Numbered from the stretch's first letter, positions 29,913 to 42,854 are shown. The stretch is DNA of 64,000 bases from Serratia nematodiphila DZ0503SBS1 (GCF_000738675.1 NZ_JPUX01000001.1:2356001-2420000), one strand, 5' to 3'. The notes: generated by a model from the letters alone, not told the origin. Made by a program: numbers and translations.

Positions 29913-30500
29913 ATGAATATTCGCCCCCTGTTGTTAGGGCTTCCGTTGTTACTGACCGGCTGTTCGAGCATGTCCAATTTCTCCTGGTCCAGCCTGTCGC
30001 CGTTCAACTGGTTCGGCAGCAGCCTGGAGGTCGGCGCCAAGGGCGTCGGCAAGCTCAACGCCGGCACGCCGATGTCGGAAAGCGCCATCAATGACGGGCT
30101 GGACGGCAACTACCGCCTGCGCGGCGGCATGGCGACCAACAACGGCCAGATCGTCTCTTATTACCAGGCGCTGTCCGGCGACGAAGTGAAACTGGTGATC
30201 ACCGGCGAACCGAAAGGGCGCCTGCAGCGCGTGGACGTGCTGGATCCGAAAGTGGCGACGGAGTGGGGCAACAAGCTCGGCACGCCGTTCGGCGATATGT
30301 ACAGCAAGGCGTTCGGCTCCTGTAAGCCGGGCAGCGGCGAAGACGCCGGTAAAGTGGAGTGCGTGGCGGAGCAGAGCAAGTACGTCACCTACATCTTCAG
30401 CGGCAAGTGGGCCGGGGCGCAGGATATCATTCCGCCGGACGACACCCTGAAAAGCTGGACGGTCAGCAAAATCATCTGGCACGCCAAGCCGCAGCAGTAA
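29913..30500 (+). CDS. yfeY: DUF1131 lipoprotein YfeY
   Basis: 195-residue predicted outer-membrane lipoprotein, with lipobox LTGC at residues 14-17, followed by the DUF1131 domain. Start 29913 is chosen for the AAGGAG 6 nt upstream; an in-frame ATG six codons earlier lies ahead of that site. E. coli YfeY is a sigma-E-dependent lipoprotein of unknown function. A terminator follows at 30512. Confidence 0.9.
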   Translation: MNIRPLLLGLPLLLTGCSSMSNFSWSSLSPFNWFGSSLEVGAKGVGKLNAGTPMSESAINDGLDGNYRLRGGMATNNGQIVSYYQALSGDEVKLVITGEPKGRLQRVDVLDPKVATEWGNKLGTPFGDMYSKAFGSCKPGSGEDAGKVECVAEQSKYVTYIFSGKWAGAQDIIPPDDTLKSWTVSKIIWHAKPQQ

Positions 30501-30511
30501 CGTGTTCAACG

Positions 30512-30538
30512 GGCGCCGGTTCGCGGCGCCTGCCTTTT
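30512..30538 (+). terminator. Terminator after yfeY
   Basis: GGCGCCG-GTTCG-CGGCGCC, a 7-bp stem, followed by TGCCTTTT. Confidence 0.65.
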
Positions 30539-30677
30539 CAAGCTATTACCCCTATTTTCTTTGCGCTGCTGCAAGGCAATCGTCCGCGCTTGCGGTATGA
30601 TAGCGCGCGTTTGTAACAGGGAACCCGCGCGTCAACCGCCATACCTGTTGCCTGGTTTTGGTATTGAGGATAACAAC

Positions 30678-31577
30678 ATGACACAGGTTCAGAGCGGCAT
30701 TCTGCTGGAGCACTGCCGTTTCGCCATTTTTATGGAAGCCAGCGTACAGGGCGAATTCGCCGACTTGCGCCAGGGCTGCAAGCAGTTTTGTCAGACCCTG
30801 AGCGAGCTGCAGCAGCAGTTCCCCGATGCGCGCCTCGGCGCGGTGATCGCTTTCGGTTACGACGTTTGGCACGATCTCTCCAGCGGCCAGGGCGCGAAAG
30901 AGTTGAAGCCGTTCACGCCGCTCGGCAAAGGGTTGGCGCCGGCCACCCAGCGCGATATGCTGATCCACATCCAGTCGCTGCGCCACGACGTCAACTTCAC
31001 GCTGGCGCAGGCGGCGCTGGCGGCGTTCGGCAATGTCATCAAGATCGAAGAAGAAACCCACGGCTTCCGCTGGGTGGAAGAGCGCGATCTGAGCGGCTTC
31101 ATCGACGGCACCGAAAACCCGCAGGGCGACCAGCGCCCGGCAGTGGCGACGATCGCCGAAGGCGAAGAGGACGCCGGCGGCAGCTATGTGCTGGTGCAAC
31201 GCTACGAGCACAACCTGCGCCAGTGGCAGCGCTTTACCACCGAACAGCAGGAGCAGATCATTGGCCGCACCAAGCACGACAGCGAAGAGCTGCCGGCCGA
31301 TCAGCGCCCGGATACCTCGCACGTCAGCCGCGTCGATCTGAAAGAGAACGGCAAGGGCCTGAAAATTTTGCGCCAGAGCCTGCCTTACGGCACCGCCAGC
31401 GGCAAGCACGGCCTGTTTTTCATCGCCTATTGTGCGCGCCTGCACAATATCGAGCAGCAGCTGCTGAGCATGTTCGGCGATCTGGACGGCAAACGCGACG
31501 CGATGTTGCGCTTCAGCCGTGCGGTGACCGGCAGCTACTACTTTGCGCCATCGCTGACGCGCCTGCTGTCACTTTGA
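30678..31577 (+). CDS. yfeX: Dye-decolorising-type haem peroxidase YfeX
   Basis: 299-residue cytosolic DyP-type peroxidase, reported to act on porphyrinogens and debated as a haem deferrochelatase. The family motif GFIDGTENP with its catalytic aspartate is at about residue 143. The proximal haem histidine lies in [10 protein letters not shown], near 215. Start 30678 is preferred, with GAGGA upstream; a longer in-frame reading has no ribosome-binding site. It is flanked by terminators on both sides, so it is a single-gene unit. Confidence 0.93.
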   Translation: MTQVQSGILLEHCRFAIFMEASVQGEFADLRQGCKQFCQTLSELQQQFPDARLGAVIAFGYDVWHDLSSGQGAKELKPFTPLGKGLAPATQRDMLIHIQSLRHDVNFTLAQAALAAFGNVIKIEEETHGFRWVEERDLSGFIDGTENPQGDQRPAVATIAEGEEDAGGSYVLVQRYEHNLRQWQRFTTEQQEQIIGRTKHDSEELPADQRPDTSHVSRVDLKENGKGLKILRQSLPYGTASGKHGLFFIAYCARLHNIEQQLLSMFGDLDGKRDAMLRFSRAVTGSYYFAPSLTRLLSL

Positions 31578-31585
31578 CGCCGTCG

Positions 31586-31618
31586 CCGAAGCCGGCGCGT
31601 CCGGCTTCGGTCTGTTTT
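31586..31618 (+). terminator. Terminator after yfeX
   Basis: CCGAAGCCGG-CGCGT-CCGGCTTCGG, a perfect 10-bp stem, followed by TCTGTTTT. Confidence 0.75.
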
Positions 31619-31639
31619 CCCTTCCCAAAACGCCTCGCA

Positions 31640-31777
31640 TTCCCTGCCTTATAGCGTTTGATGCTTGTAAATCACTAAACGGTATATAAAAGCGTTACAG
31701 CTCCGCACCGAGTTATAAATACACTGGTCGTCAATAAGGCGAAAGCCTGAAGGAATGACTCAGTGATAAGGTGCAGA
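31640..31777 (+). promoter_or_regulatory. cysP promoter region, expected CysB target
   Basis: AT-rich 138 nt upstream of the sulfate transport operon. A TATAAA hexamer at 31714 is a plausible -10 box, with no convincing -35 box, as expected for an activator-dependent promoter. In related bacteria CysB with N-acetylserine activates this operon. No CysB site could be fixed by eye. Confidence 0.35.
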
Positions 31778-32800
31778 ATGAAACAAAACCGGGTTAAAAA
31801 TCTCGTGCTGAAAGGTTGGCTGGCGGCTGCGCTGTTGGCGAGCGGCGCCGCGTCGGCGGCGGAATTGCTGAACAGCTCTTATGACGTTTCCCGTGAATTG
31901 TTCGTCGCGCTGAATCCCGGCTTTGAACAGCAGTGGAATCAACAGCATCCGAACGACAAGCTGACCATCAAACAATCGCACGCCGGCTCGTCGAAGCAGG
32001 CGCTGGCGATCCTGCAGGGCCTGCGCGCCGACGTGGTGACCTACAACCAGGTCACAGACGTGCAGATCCTGCACGATCGCGGGCAGCTGATCCCGGCAGA
32101 CTGGCAGGCGCGCCTGCCGAACAACAGCTCGCCGTTCTATTCCACCATGGCGTTTTTGGTGCGCAAGGACAACCCGAAGGGCATCCACACCTGGAACGAT
32201 TTGGTGCGTGACGACGTGAAGCTGGTGTTCCCGAACCCGAAAACCTCCGGCAACGGCCGTTATACCTATCTGGCCGCCTGGGGCGCCGCCAGCCAGGCTG
32301 ACGGCAACGATGCGGCCAAGACCCGCGCCTTCATGACCCGCTTCCTGAAAAACGTGCTGGTGTTCGATACCGGTGGCCGCGGCGCGACCACCACCTTCGT
32401 CGAGCGCGGTTTGGGCGACGTGCTGATCAGCTTCGAGTCCGAAGTGAACAACATCCGCAAGCAATACGGTGAAGACAAGTACGAAGTGATCGTGCCGCCG
32501 GTCGATATTCTGGCGGAGTTCCCGGTGGCCTGGGTCGACAAAAACGTAGAGCGCAACGGCACCGAGCAGGCGGCCAAAGCCTATCTGAACTACCTCTACA
32601 GCCCGGCGGCGCAGCAGGTGATCACCAGCTTCTACTACCGCGTCTATGACCAGAAAGCGATGGCGGCGGCGAAGGGGCAATTCCCGGACACCCAACTGTT
32701 CCGGGTGGAAGACCAGTTCGGCGGTTGGCCGCAGGTGATGAAAACTCACTTCGCCACCGGCGGCGAGTTGGATCAGCTGCTAGCGGCAGGGCGCAAGTAA
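31778..32800 (+). CDS. cysP: Periplasmic thiosulfate/sulfate-binding protein
   Basis: 340-residue solute-binding protein of the sulfate/thiosulfate ABC importer. The signal peptide spans about residues 1-27 (ending ASA). Binding-site segments [17 protein letters not shown] (here [12 protein letters not shown]) and [17 protein letters not shown] are intact. Start 31778 is chosen for the AAGG 6 nt upstream; a GTG five codons earlier is less likely. It is the first gene of cysPTWA. The cysT start codon follows the stop directly. Confidence 0.95.
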   Translation: MKQNRVKNLVLKGWLAAALLASGAASAAELLNSSYDVSRELFVALNPGFEQQWNQQHPNDKLTIKQSHAGSSKQALAILQGLRADVVTYNQVTDVQILHDRGQLIPADWQARLPNNSSPFYSTMAFLVRKDNPKGIHTWNDLVRDDVKLVFPNPKTSGNGRYTYLAAWGAASQADGNDAAKTRAFMTRFLKNVLVFDTGGRGATTTFVERGLGDVLISFESEVNNIRKQYGEDKYEVIVPPVDILAEFPVAWVDKNVERNGTEQAAKAYLNYLYSPAAQQVITSFYYRVYDQKAMAAAKGQFPDTQLFRVEDQFGGWPQVMKTHFATGGELDQLLAAGRK

Positions 32801-33640
32801 ATGTTGGCGTTGTCGTCCAGTAAACGGGTGCTGCCCGGATTTGGCCTCAGCCTCGGCAGCAGCCTGTTTTATACCTGTTTGATCCTGCTGCTGCCGCTCA
32901 GTGCGCTGGTGATGCAGCTGGCGCAGATGAGCCTGGCGCAATATTGGGAAGTGATTTCCAACCCGCAGGTGGTGGCGGCGTACAAAGTGACGCTGCTGGC
33001 CGCCGGCGTCGCCAGCCTGTTCAACGCGGTGTTCGGCATGCTGATGGCCTGGATCCTGACGCGCTACCGTTTTCCCGGCCGTTCGCTGCTGGACGGCCTG
33101 ATCGATCTGCCGTTCGCGCTGCCGACGGCGGTGGCCGGCCTGACGCTGGCCGGTCTGTTTTCCACCACGGGCTGGTACGGTCAGTGGCTGGCGCACTTTG
33201 ACATTAAGGTCACCTTCACCTGGCTTGGGATTGCGGTGGCGATGGCGTTCACCAGCCTGCCGTTTGTGGTGCGCACCGTGCAGCCGGTTTTGGAAGAGCT
33301 GGGGCCGGAATACGAAGAGGCGGCCGAGACGCTGGGCGCCACGCGTTGGCAGAGCTTTCGCCGCGTGGTGTTGCCTGAGGTGGCGCCGGCGCTGCTGGCC
33401 GGCACCGCCATTTCCTTTACCCGCAGCCTGGGCGAGTTTGGCGCGGTGATTTTCATCGCCGGCAATATCGCCTGGAAGACGGAAGTGACCTCGCTGATGA
33501 TTTTTGTGCGTTTGCAGGAGTTCGATTACCCGGCGGCCAGCGCCATCGCCTCGGTGATCCTGGCGGCGTCGCTGCTGCTGCTGTTCAGCATTAACGTCTT
33601 GCAAAGCCGCTTCGGCAGACGTTTGGGAGGAGGGCACTGA
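32801..33640 (+). CDS. cysT: Sulfate/thiosulfate ABC permease CysT
   Basis: 279-residue inner-membrane permease with about six helices and the ABC-coupling EAA loop (EEAAETLGATRWQSFRRVVLP), near residues 165-186. It starts at the base after the cysP stop and overlaps cysW by one base, so translation is coupled. Also called cysU. Its sequence follows E. coli CysT closely. Confidence 0.96.
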   Translation: MLALSSSKRVLPGFGLSLGSSLFYTCLILLLPLSALVMQLAQMSLAQYWEVISNPQVVAAYKVTLLAAGVASLFNAVFGMLMAWILTRYRFPGRSLLDGLIDLPFALPTAVAGLTLAGLFSTTGWYGQWLAHFDIKVTFTWLGIAVAMAFTSLPFVVRTVQPVLEELGPEYEEAAETLGATRWQSFRRVVLPEVAPALLAGTAISFTRSLGEFGAVIFIAGNIAWKTEVTSLMIFVRLQEFDYPAASAIASVILAASLLLLFSINVLQSRFGRRLGGGH

Positions 33641-34515
33641 TGGCTGATGTTTCCGCCTTCAACGGCGCCGAGCGCCCGCGCGTCAACTGGGGCAAGTGGA
33701 CGTTGATCGCCATCGGCGCGCTGTTTTCGGTGCTACTGCTGGTGGTGCCGATGATGTCGATTTTCGCCGAGGCCTTCTCCAAAGGGGTTGGCGCGATGTG
33801 GAGCAACTTGCTCGATCCGGACATGCTGCACGCCATCTGGCTGACGGTCTTGATCGCGCTGATCACCGTGCCGTTCAACCTGGTGTTCGGCACGTTGCTG
33901 GCGTGGCTGGTGACGCGTTTCACCTTCCCCGGCCGCCAGTTGCTGCTGACGCTGATCGATATCCCGTTCGCCGTCTCACCGGTGGTGGCGGGGCTGATTT
34001 ACCTGCTGTTTTACGGCAGCAACGGTCTGCTGGGCGGCTGGCTGGATGCGCATAACATCCAGATCATGTTCTCCTGGCCGGGCATGGTGCTGGTGACCAT
34101 CTTCGTCACCTGTCCTTTCGTGGTGCGCGAGCTGGTGCCGATGATGCTCAGCCAGGGCAGCCAGGAAGACGAGGCCGCCATTCTGCTGGGAGCGTCCGGT
34201 TGGCAGATGTTCCGCCGCGTGACGCTGCCCAACATTCGCTGGGCGCTGCTGTACGGCGTGGTGCTGACCAACGCGCGCGCCATCGGCGAGTTCGGCGCGG
34301 TGTCGGTGGTGTCCGGTTCGATTCGCGGCGAAACCTACAGCCTGCCGCTGCAGGTTGAGCTGTTGCAGCAGGATTACAACACCGTCGGGGCCTTTACCGC
34401 CGCCGCCCTGTTGACCCTGATGGCGATCGTTACCCTATTTTTGAAGAGCGCGCTGCAGTGGCGTCTGGAACGTCAAAACGCGCGTCTCGAGCGGGAGGAA
34501 AATCATGAGCATTGA
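33640..34515 (+). CDS. cysW: Sulfate/thiosulfate ABC permease CysW
   Basis: 291-residue second permease subunit, with about six helices and an EAA loop ([22 protein letters not shown]). It pairs with CysT to form the membrane channel. The GGAGGAGGG Shine-Dalgarno lies at the end of cysT, and its 3' end overlaps cysA by 11 nt. Confidence 0.96.
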   Translation: MADVSAFNGAERPRVNWGKWTLIAIGALFSVLLLVVPMMSIFAEAFSKGVGAMWSNLLDPDMLHAIWLTVLIALITVPFNLVFGTLLAWLVTRFTFPGRQLLLTLIDIPFAVSPVVAGLIYLLFYGSNGLLGGWLDAHNIQIMFSWPGMVLVTIFVTCPFVVRELVPMMLSQGSQEDEAAILLGASGWQMFRRVTLPNIRWALLYGVVLTNARAIGEFGAVSVVSGSIRGETYSLPLQVELLQQDYNTVGAFTAAALLTLMAIVTLFLKSALQWRLERQNARLEREENHEH

Positions 34516-35593
34516 GATTAACGGCATCAACAAGTACTTCGGTCGCACCAAGGTATTGAACGATATCTCGCTCGATATTGCTTCCGGCGAGATGGTGGCG
34601 CTGCTCGGGCCATCCGGCTCCGGCAAGACCACGCTGCTGCGCATCATCGCCGGGCTGGAAAGCCAGAGCGGCGGCAAGCTGGGCTTCCACGGCACCGATG
34701 TCAGCCACATGCACGCGCGCGACAGGCGTGTGGGCTTCGTATTTCAGCACTATGCGCTGTTCCGCCATATGACGGTGTTCGACAATATCGCCTTCGGCCT
34801 GACCGTGCTGCCGCGCCGCGAGCGGCCGAACGCCGCGGCGATCAAACAGAAAGTCACTCAGCTGCTGGACATGGTGCAGCTGGGCCACCTGGCTACCCGT
34901 TACCCGTCGCAGCTGTCCGGCGGCCAGAAACAGCGCGTGGCGCTGGCGCGCGCCCTGGCGGTGGAACCGCAGATTCTGCTGCTGGATGAACCGTTCGGCG
35001 CGCTGGATGCGCAGGTGCGCAAAGAGCTGCGCCGCTGGCTGCGTCAGCTGCATGAAGAGCTGAAATTCACCAGCGTTTTCGTCACCCACGATCAGGAAGA
35101 GGCGATGGAAGTGGCTGACCGCATCGTGGTGATGAGCCAGGGCAATATCGAACAGGTTGGCTCGCCGGAGGAGATTATGCGCGAGCCGGCCAGCCGCTTC
35201 GTGCTGGAGTTTATGGGGGAAGTGAACCGTCTGAACGGCGAAATTCGTGGCTCCCAGCTGTTCGTCGGCGCGCACCAGTGGCCGCTGTCGTTCCAGCCGA
35301 TGCATCAGGGCAGCGTCGATCTGTTCCTGCGCCCGTGGGAAATGGAAGTGGCGACCGAGAGCAGCGAGCGCTGCCCACTGCCGGTTCAGGTGTTGGAAGT
35401 CAGCCCGCGCGGCCATTTCTGGCAGCTGACGGTGCAGCCGATCGGCTGGCACCAGGAACCTATCGGCGTGGTGCTGCCGGAAGGCAACGCTACGCCGGTG
35501 CGCGGCGGCCGTTATTACGTCGGCAGCCTCAATGCGCGGCTGTATGCCGGCGATCAACTGCTGCAACCTGTTGCGTTAGCCAAAAGCGCCTGA
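34505..35593 (+). CDS. cysA: Sulfate/thiosulfate ABC transporter ATPase CysA
   Basis: 362-residue ATPase that powers CysPTWA. Walker [10 protein letters not shown] is near residue 35, the signature [15 protein letters not shown] near 135, and Walker B ILLLDEP near 157. A C-terminal TOBE-type domain lies past about 240. It is the last gene of the transport operon and is followed by a strong palindromic terminator at 35619. Confidence 0.97.
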   Translation: MSIEINGINKYFGRTKVLNDISLDIASGEMVALLGPSGSGKTTLLRIIAGLESQSGGKLGFHGTDVSHMHARDRRVGFVFQHYALFRHMTVFDNIAFGLTVLPRRERPNAAAIKQKVTQLLDMVQLGHLATRYPSQLSGGQKQRVALARALAVEPQILLLDEPFGALDAQVRKELRRWLRQLHEELKFTSVFVTHDQEEAMEVADRIVVMSQGNIEQVGSPEEIMREPASRFVLEFMGEVNRLNGEIRGSQLFVGAHQWPLSFQPMHQGSVDLFLRPWEMEVATESSERCPLPVQVLEVSPRGHFWQLTVQPIGWHQEPIGVVLPEGNATPVRGGRYYVGSLNARLYAGDQLLQPVALAKSA

Positions 35594-35618
35594 TAGGTTT
35601 TAGCCAGTCCTTTTCTTT

Positions 35619-35643
35619 AAGGCAACCCCGGGGTTGCCTTTTT
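35619..35643 (+). terminator. Terminator after cysA
   Basis: AAGGCAACCCC-GGGGTTGCCTT is a perfect 22-nt palindrome followed by TTT. It separates cysA from cysM and rules out a TTG start for cysM at 35634 inside the hairpin. Confidence 0.8.
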
Positions 35644-35675
35644 ACTTTACGCACACCAACACACAGGCAAAGATC

Positions 35676-36557
35676 GTGACAACGCTCGAACAATGCATCG
35701 GGAATACCCCGCTGGTACAACTGCAACGGCTGGCCGCCCAGGCGGGCAGCGAGGTATGGGTCAAACTGGAAGGCAACAATCCGGCGGGATCGGTGAAGGA
35801 TCGCGCCGCGTTGGCGATGATCCAGCAGGCGGAGCTGCGCGGTGAGATCAAGCCCGGCGACGTGCTGATCGAGGCTACCAGCGGCAACACCGGCATTGCA
35901 CTGGCGATGATCGCTGCATTGAAAGGTTATGCGCTGAAGCTGCTGATGCCGGAGAACATGAGCCTGGAGCGGCAGGCGGCGATGCGCGCCTACGGTGCGG
36001 AACTGATCCTGGTCAGCCGTGAGCAGGGGATGGAAGGGGCGCGCGATCTGGCGCTGGAGATGCAGCGCCAGGGGCAGGGCAAAGTGCTGGATCAGTTTAA
36101 CAATTTCGACAATCCCTATGCCCACTTCACCACCACCGGCCCGGAGATCTGGCGCCAGACCGAAGGGCGCATCACGCACTTCGTTTCCAGCATGGGCACC
36201 ACCGGCACCATTACCGGCGTGGGCGGTTACCTGAAGAGCCAGAATCCGCAGGTGCAGATCATTGGCCTGCAGCCGGCGGAAGGCAGCAGCATCCCCGGCA
36301 TTCGCCGTTGGGCGCCCGCTTACCTGCCGGGTATTTTCCGCCCGGAGCTGGTGGATCAGGTGTTGGATATCGAGCAGCGCGATGCCGAGCAGACCATGCG
36401 CCAGCTGGCGCAGCGTGAAGGCATTTTCTGCGGCGTCAGCTCCGGCGGTGCGGTGGCCGGCGCCCTGCGCGTCGCGGCGGCTAATCCCGGCAGCGTGGTG
36501 GTGGCGATCGTCTGCGATCGCGGCGACCGTTACCTCTCCACCGGCGTGTTCGACTGA
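35676..36557 (+). CDS. cysM: Cysteine synthase B / S-sulfocysteine synthase
   Basis: 293-residue PLP enzyme that makes cysteine or S-sulfocysteine from O-acetylserine with sulfide or thiosulfate. The PLP lysine is in NPAGSVKDRAAL (about residue 42), the phosphate loop is SGNTGIA, and FVSSMGTTGTITG is intact. The start is GTG at 35676 (protein begins MTTLEQ), which aligns with E. coli CysM. Upstream in-frame codons fall within the cysA terminator. The product uses thiosulfate imported by the preceding operon. Confidence 0.94.
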   Translation: MTTLEQCIGNTPLVQLQRLAAQAGSEVWVKLEGNNPAGSVKDRAALAMIQQAELRGEIKPGDVLIEATSGNTGIALAMIAALKGYALKLLMPENMSLERQAAMRAYGAELILVSREQGMEGARDLALEMQRQGQGKVLDQFNNFDNPYAHFTTTGPEIWRQTEGRITHFVSSMGTTGTITGVGGYLKSQNPQVQIIGLQPAEGSSIPGIRRWAPAYLPGIFRPELVDQVLDIEQRDAEQTMRQLAQREGIFCGVSSGGAVAGALRVAAANPGSVVVAIVCDRGDRYLSTGVFD

Positions 36558-36809
36558 CCGTTCCTTCCCGGCGGTATGTTCCGTCGGGAGAATCTTTCCC
36601 CCTTTCCTTCCGACAGACGGCAGCCTCGCTTGCGTGGTAGCTGCCGCTTGCTCGTGCGCCAATCCCCTGACTGAAGTAGAGAAATCGCGCGACAGCGGCC
36701 ACACTAACGGTGGCGAGACGCCAAGAGCGATGTGTAAGGATTGAGTAAAACCGGCTGCGGGCCGGCGGAATTGGCGGGAAAATAACGAAAATCGGTGAAG
36801 GAGCAAGGC

Positions 36810-37490
36810 ATGAAAATTTTACTGGTCGACGATGACCTGGAGCTTGGCACCATGCTGAGCGAGTACCTGACGGGCGAAGGTTTCGACGCCACGCTGGTGC
36901 TGACCGGCAAGGCGGGGGTAGAGGGCGCGCTGTCGGGCGATTATACCGCGATGATCCTCGACATCATGCTGCCGGACATGAGCGGCATCGACGTGCTGCG
37001 CGACGTGCGTAAAAAGAGCCGGCTGCCGATCATTATGCTGACCGCCAAAGGCGACAACATCGATCGGGTGATTGGCCTGGAGATGGGCGCCGACGATTAC
37101 ATGCCCAAACCGTGCTACCCGCGCGAATTGGTGGCGCGTCTGCGCGCGGTGCTGCGCCGTTTCGAAGAGCGGCCGCAAGAGGCGGACGACGAAGCCGCCA
37201 TCAGCTTCGGCGAGCTGACGCTGAACCCTTCAACCCGCAGCAGCGAATGGCGCGGTAAGGCGTTTGATCTGACCGCTTCGGAATTCAATCTGTTGGAGCT
37301 GTTGCTGCGCGCGCCGGATCGCGTGGTATCGAAGGACGAACTGTCCGAGAAGGGGCTGGGGCGCCCGCGCGAGGCCTATGATCGCAGCGTGGACGTACAT
37401 ATCAGCAATATCCGCCAGAAGCTGAGCGCGTTGGCCGGCAGTAAGCTCAGCATCGAGACGGTGCGCAGCATCGGCTATCGCATACGGTAA
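36810..37490 (+). CDS. rssB: OmpR/CpxR-family response regulator, probably RssB
   Basis: 226-residue response regulator. The receiver domain is at 1-115, with acidic pocket D7-D9, phosphoacceptor D51 and a conserved lysine near 101. The winged-helix DNA-binding domain is at about 130-226. AAGGAG stands 8 nt before the ATG at 36810. The phosphorylated residue reported for S. marcescens RssB is also Asp51, although D51 is common in this family. The cysM-crr position and the species make RssB, which controls swarming and flhDC, the most likely identity. It is followed after 6 nt by its kinase. Confidence 0.65.
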   Translation: MKILLVDDDLELGTMLSEYLTGEGFDATLVLTGKAGVEGALSGDYTAMILDIMLPDMSGIDVLRDVRKKSRLPIIMLTAKGDNIDRVIGLEMGADDYMPKPCYPRELVARLRAVLRRFEERPQEADDEAAISFGELTLNPSTRSSEWRGKAFDLTASEFNLLELLLRAPDRVVSKDELSEKGLGRPREAYDRSVDVHISNIRQKLSALAGSKLSIETVRSIGYRIR

Positions 37491-37496
37491 CCAGAC

Positions 37497-38819
37497 ATGC
37501 GCGGAAGACTGTTCTGGAAAATTTTGCTCGGCTTTTGGCTGACCTTCCTCATTATGACGCAGGCCTTGTGGGTGGCGTTTTCTCTTTATGGCGATCGCTA
37601 TGTGCCGCCGGAGAACGCCATGGCGCGGCGGGCGATCGGCCTGCAGCTGACCTCCGCCGCCACCCAGTTGCGCAGCGGCGGCATGCCGGCGCTGGAAGCC
37701 TTGATGCGCGACTGGCCGGAGGACGATCGGCGTCTGCTGTCCGTTACGCCGATGATCCAACCGCCGCCTGAGCCGGAAGAACCGCTGTTTGAAGGGCGAC
37801 GGATGCCGAAAGCGATTTCCGCCTGGGTGCAGACCGGAGAAGGGCAGGGTTACTGGCTGAGTTATAACGTGCGCGGGCTGCGGGAAGAGTATCGGCCGGA
37901 GCGGCGTACCCACGTCTTCAACATTCCTGCGCCGATGTTGTGGGTCGGCGGGCTGGGCGGTTTGCTGTTCAGCGCCGTGCTGGCCTGGAACCTGACTCGG
38001 CCGATGCGTCAGCTGCGCGGCGGCCTGGATCGGGTGGCGCAGGGCGATCTCTCGGTGCGGCTGTACCCGACGATGCGGCGCCGCCATGACGAGCTGTCCG
38101 ACGTGGCGCGCGATTTCGACACCATGGCCGAGCGGCTGGAACTGCTGGTCAGCGCCCGCGAGCAGCTGTTGCACGACGTCTCGCACGAGCTGCGTTCACC
38201 GCTGGCGCGCCTGCAGCTGGCGATCGGCCTGGCGCGACAGAATGCCGGCAACGTCGAAACCTCGCTCAAGCGCATCGAACACGAGTCGGGGCGGTTGGAC
38301 AAAATGATCGGCGAACTGCTGGCGCTGTCGCGTACCGAACACAGCAGCCTGCCGGACGAAGAGTATTTCGATCTGTACGGCCTGGTTGACGCGGTGGTGA
38401 GCGATGCGCGCTACGAGGCGCAGGTGCCCGGCGTGGATATCGTGCTGCAGGCCGAGTCGGATGTGGAGTATACCGTCAAGGGCAATGCAGAGCTGATGCG
38501 GCGTGCGGTGGATAACGTCGTGCGCAATGCGCTGCGCTTTTCCAGCCACGGGCAGCGGGTGACGGTGGCGCTGTCGCGCGTCGACAATCAGTTTCAGATC
38601 GCCGTCAGCGATCAGGGGCCGGGCGTCGAGGAGTCGAAGCTGTCGAGCATCTTCGATCCTTTCGTGCGCGTGAAATCGGCGCTGTCGGGCAAGGGCTACG
38701 GCCTGGGGCTGGCGATTACCCGCAAGGTGGTATTGGCGCACGGCGGCCAGGTTGAGGCGCGTAACGGCGACAAAGAGGGGCTGATCATCACTCTGCGCGT
38801 GCCGCGCTGGTCGTCATAA
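37497..38819 (+). CDS. rssA: Sensor histidine kinase, probably RssA
   Basis: 440-residue membrane kinase. Membrane helix 1 is at about 8-28, a periplasmic sensor segment at about 29-140, and helix 2 at about 143-163. HAMP follows (NLTRPMRQLRGGLDRVAQGD), then the phosphoacceptor His230 in HDVSHELRSPL, and the ATPase domain with the N box DNVVRNALRFS and GYGLGLAI. The architecture is CpxA-like. It is translated right after the regulator. If this is RssA, it senses saturated fatty acids at the envelope. The name rests on species and context. Confidence 0.65.
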   Translation: MRGRLFWKILLGFWLTFLIMTQALWVAFSLYGDRYVPPENAMARRAIGLQLTSAATQLRSGGMPALEALMRDWPEDDRRLLSVTPMIQPPPEPEEPLFEGRRMPKAISAWVQTGEGQGYWLSYNVRGLREEYRPERRTHVFNIPAPMLWVGGLGGLLFSAVLAWNLTRPMRQLRGGLDRVAQGDLSVRLYPTMRRRHDELSDVARDFDTMAERLELLVSAREQLLHDVSHELRSPLARLQLAIGLARQNAGNVETSLKRIEHESGRLDKMIGELLALSRTEHSSLPDEEYFDLYGLVDAVVSDARYEAQVPGVDIVLQAESDVEYTVKGNAELMRRAVDNVVRNALRFSSHGQRVTVALSRVDNQFQIAVSDQGPGVEESKLSSIFDPFVRVKSALSGKGYGLGLAITRKVVLAHGGQVEARNGDKEGLIITLRVPRWSS

Positions 38820-38850
38820 CGCAGCGAGATTGGGATACGACGAAGGAGAT

Positions 38851-38878
38851 AAAAAAAACGGCGCCGAGGGCGCCGTTT
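38851..38878 (-). terminator. Terminator of ptsHI-crr
   Basis: On the minus strand AAACGGCG pairs with CGCCGTTT, followed by a run of T (the AAAAAAAA at 38851-38858 on the plus strand). It lies between the convergent kinase gene and crr. Confidence 0.75.
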
Positions 38879-38895
38879 ATCTTGCTGATTCGCGA

Positions 38896-39405
38896 TTACT
38901 TCTTGATGCGGATGATCGGGGTTTCGCCAACGGTCACGCTGCCGGACAGTTTGATCAGCTCTTTGATTTCGTCCATGTTGGAGATAACGACCGGCGTCAG
39001 GGTAGACTTGGCTTTTTCTTCCAGCAGTGGCAGGTTGAACTCGATAACGACGTCGCCTTTCTTGACGCGCTGGCCTTCTTCGGCGATGCGTTTGAAGCCT
39101 TCGCCTTTCAGTTCTACGGTATCGATGCCGAAGTGGACGAACAGCTCAATGCCGCTGTCGGATTCGATAGAGAATGCATGGTTGGTTTCGAAAATCTTGC
39201 CGATGGTGCCGTCAACCGGAGCAACCATTTTGTTGCCGGCCGGTTTGATGGCGATACCGTCGCCAACGATTTTTTCAGCGAACACTACGTCCGGCACATC
39301 TTCGATATTGACGATTTCGCCAGAAAGGGGAGCGACGATCTCGATAGTGCCCGTGTCTTTCTTGTCATCAGAAACCAGAGATTTCAGTTTATCGAACAAA
39401 CCCAT
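38896..39405 (-). CDS. crr: Glucose-specific PTS enzyme IIA
   Basis: 169-residue cytosolic phosphocarrier that passes phosphate from HPr to IIBC-Glc and governs inducer exclusion and adenylate cyclase. The phosphorylated histidine lies in [12 protein letters not shown] and its partner in NHAFSIESD. The length equals that of E. coli. AGGAGA precedes the ATG. It is the last gene of ptsH-ptsI-crr, 49 nt after ptsI. Confidence 0.97.
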   Translation of the reverse strand: MGLFDKLKSLVSDDKKDTGTIEIVAPLSGEIVNIEDVPDVVFAEKIVGDGIAIKPAGNKMVAPVDGTIGKIFETNHAFSIESDSGIELFVHFGIDTVELKGEGFKRIAEEGQRVKKGDVVIEFNLPLLEEKAKSTLTPVVISNMDEIKELIKLSGSVTVGETPIIRIKK

Positions 39406-39454
39406 GATCTTCTCCTAAGCATTAAATTGGGCGGCGTTCCAGTGTCGTGGAAGT

Positions 39455-41182
<1,728 letters not shown>

Positions 41183-41228
41183 AACCCTACCTTACTCTTG
41201 ACTGGTGTTAACTAAAAAGACGGGCCGA

Positions 41229-41486
41229 TTACTCAAGCTCTGCCATCAGTTTTACCAAGTGCTCAACGGCTTTCTGCTCGTCTTCACCAACAGCTTCGAT
41301 GGTCACTACGGTCCCTTGAGTCAGCCCCAGAGTTTGCAGTTTGAACAGGCTTTTAGCGCTGGCGCTTTTGCCGTTGGAGGTCACGGTGATGTCAGACGTG
41401 AAGCCTTTGGCTTCTTTAACGAACTGAGCGGCAGGGCGAGTATGCAGACCATTCGGAGCGGTAATAGTAACTTCTTGCTGGAACAT
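41229..41486 (-). CDS. ptsH: Phosphocarrier protein HPr
   Basis: 85-residue HPr. The active histidine is His15 in GLHTRPAA, and Ser46 lies in [10 protein letters not shown]. It carries phosphate from enzyme I to all sugar-specific IIA proteins. It is the first gene of ptsHI-crr. Confidence 0.98.
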   Translation of the reverse strand: MFQQEVTITAPNGLHTRPAAQFVKEAKGFTSDITVTSNGKSASAKSLFKLQTLGLTQGTVVTIEAVGEDEQKAVEHLVKLMAELE

Positions 41487-41835
41487 TGATGTTTCCCCAA
41501 CTTATTGGATTAATGTTGTGGAGTTAAAGTTTAGCCCAGGGGGCTGACTTTAACTTGTCTGGTTATAGCGCCTGACTATGGACAGGGGCGAACGTTGATG
41601 CAACAGAAAACGACGCGTTAGGCACTTCAGATCAAAAAACTCGGCTTTAGACGTCGTTCCAATCCGCTCCCCATTATGCCCGATTCGCCGCGTCGGCGAC
41701 AGATGAGTAAATCGATTCAGCCTCGACCGGGCTCGGAGAGTGATTAATTTTGCGCATCGAAATAATGCACCGTTAAATACTAAAGGCGACGGGCAAAAGC
41801 AATCTTGGACTGCTATAAAGTTTGATCCAGTCCAC
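41487..41835 (-). promoter_or_regulatory. ptsH upstream region
   Basis: About 350 nt without a gene, between ptsH and the cysK terminator. The promoters of ptsHI-crr should lie here. On the minus strand a TATAAC (near 41565) is a candidate -10 box about 75 nt before the start. No clear CRP site or -35 partner was found by eye. No small ORF or RNA is convincing. Confidence 0.35.
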
Positions 41836-41863
41836 AAAAAAGCACCCTACAGGGTGCTTTTTT
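41836..41863. terminator. Bidirectional-looking terminator after cysK
   Basis: AAAAAAGCACCCT-AC-AGGGTGCTTTTTT is a near-perfect palindrome with A- and T-tracts on both sides, 22 nt beyond the cysK stop. Confidence 0.85.
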
Positions 41864-41885
41864 AGCGATTTGTGCAGTGGCGGAA

Positions 41886-42854
<969 letters not shown>

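Noticed and set aside
35634..35675. TTG start for cysM 14 codons upstream
   Set aside because: The codon sits inside the cysA terminator hairpin; GTG 35676 aligns with the family start.
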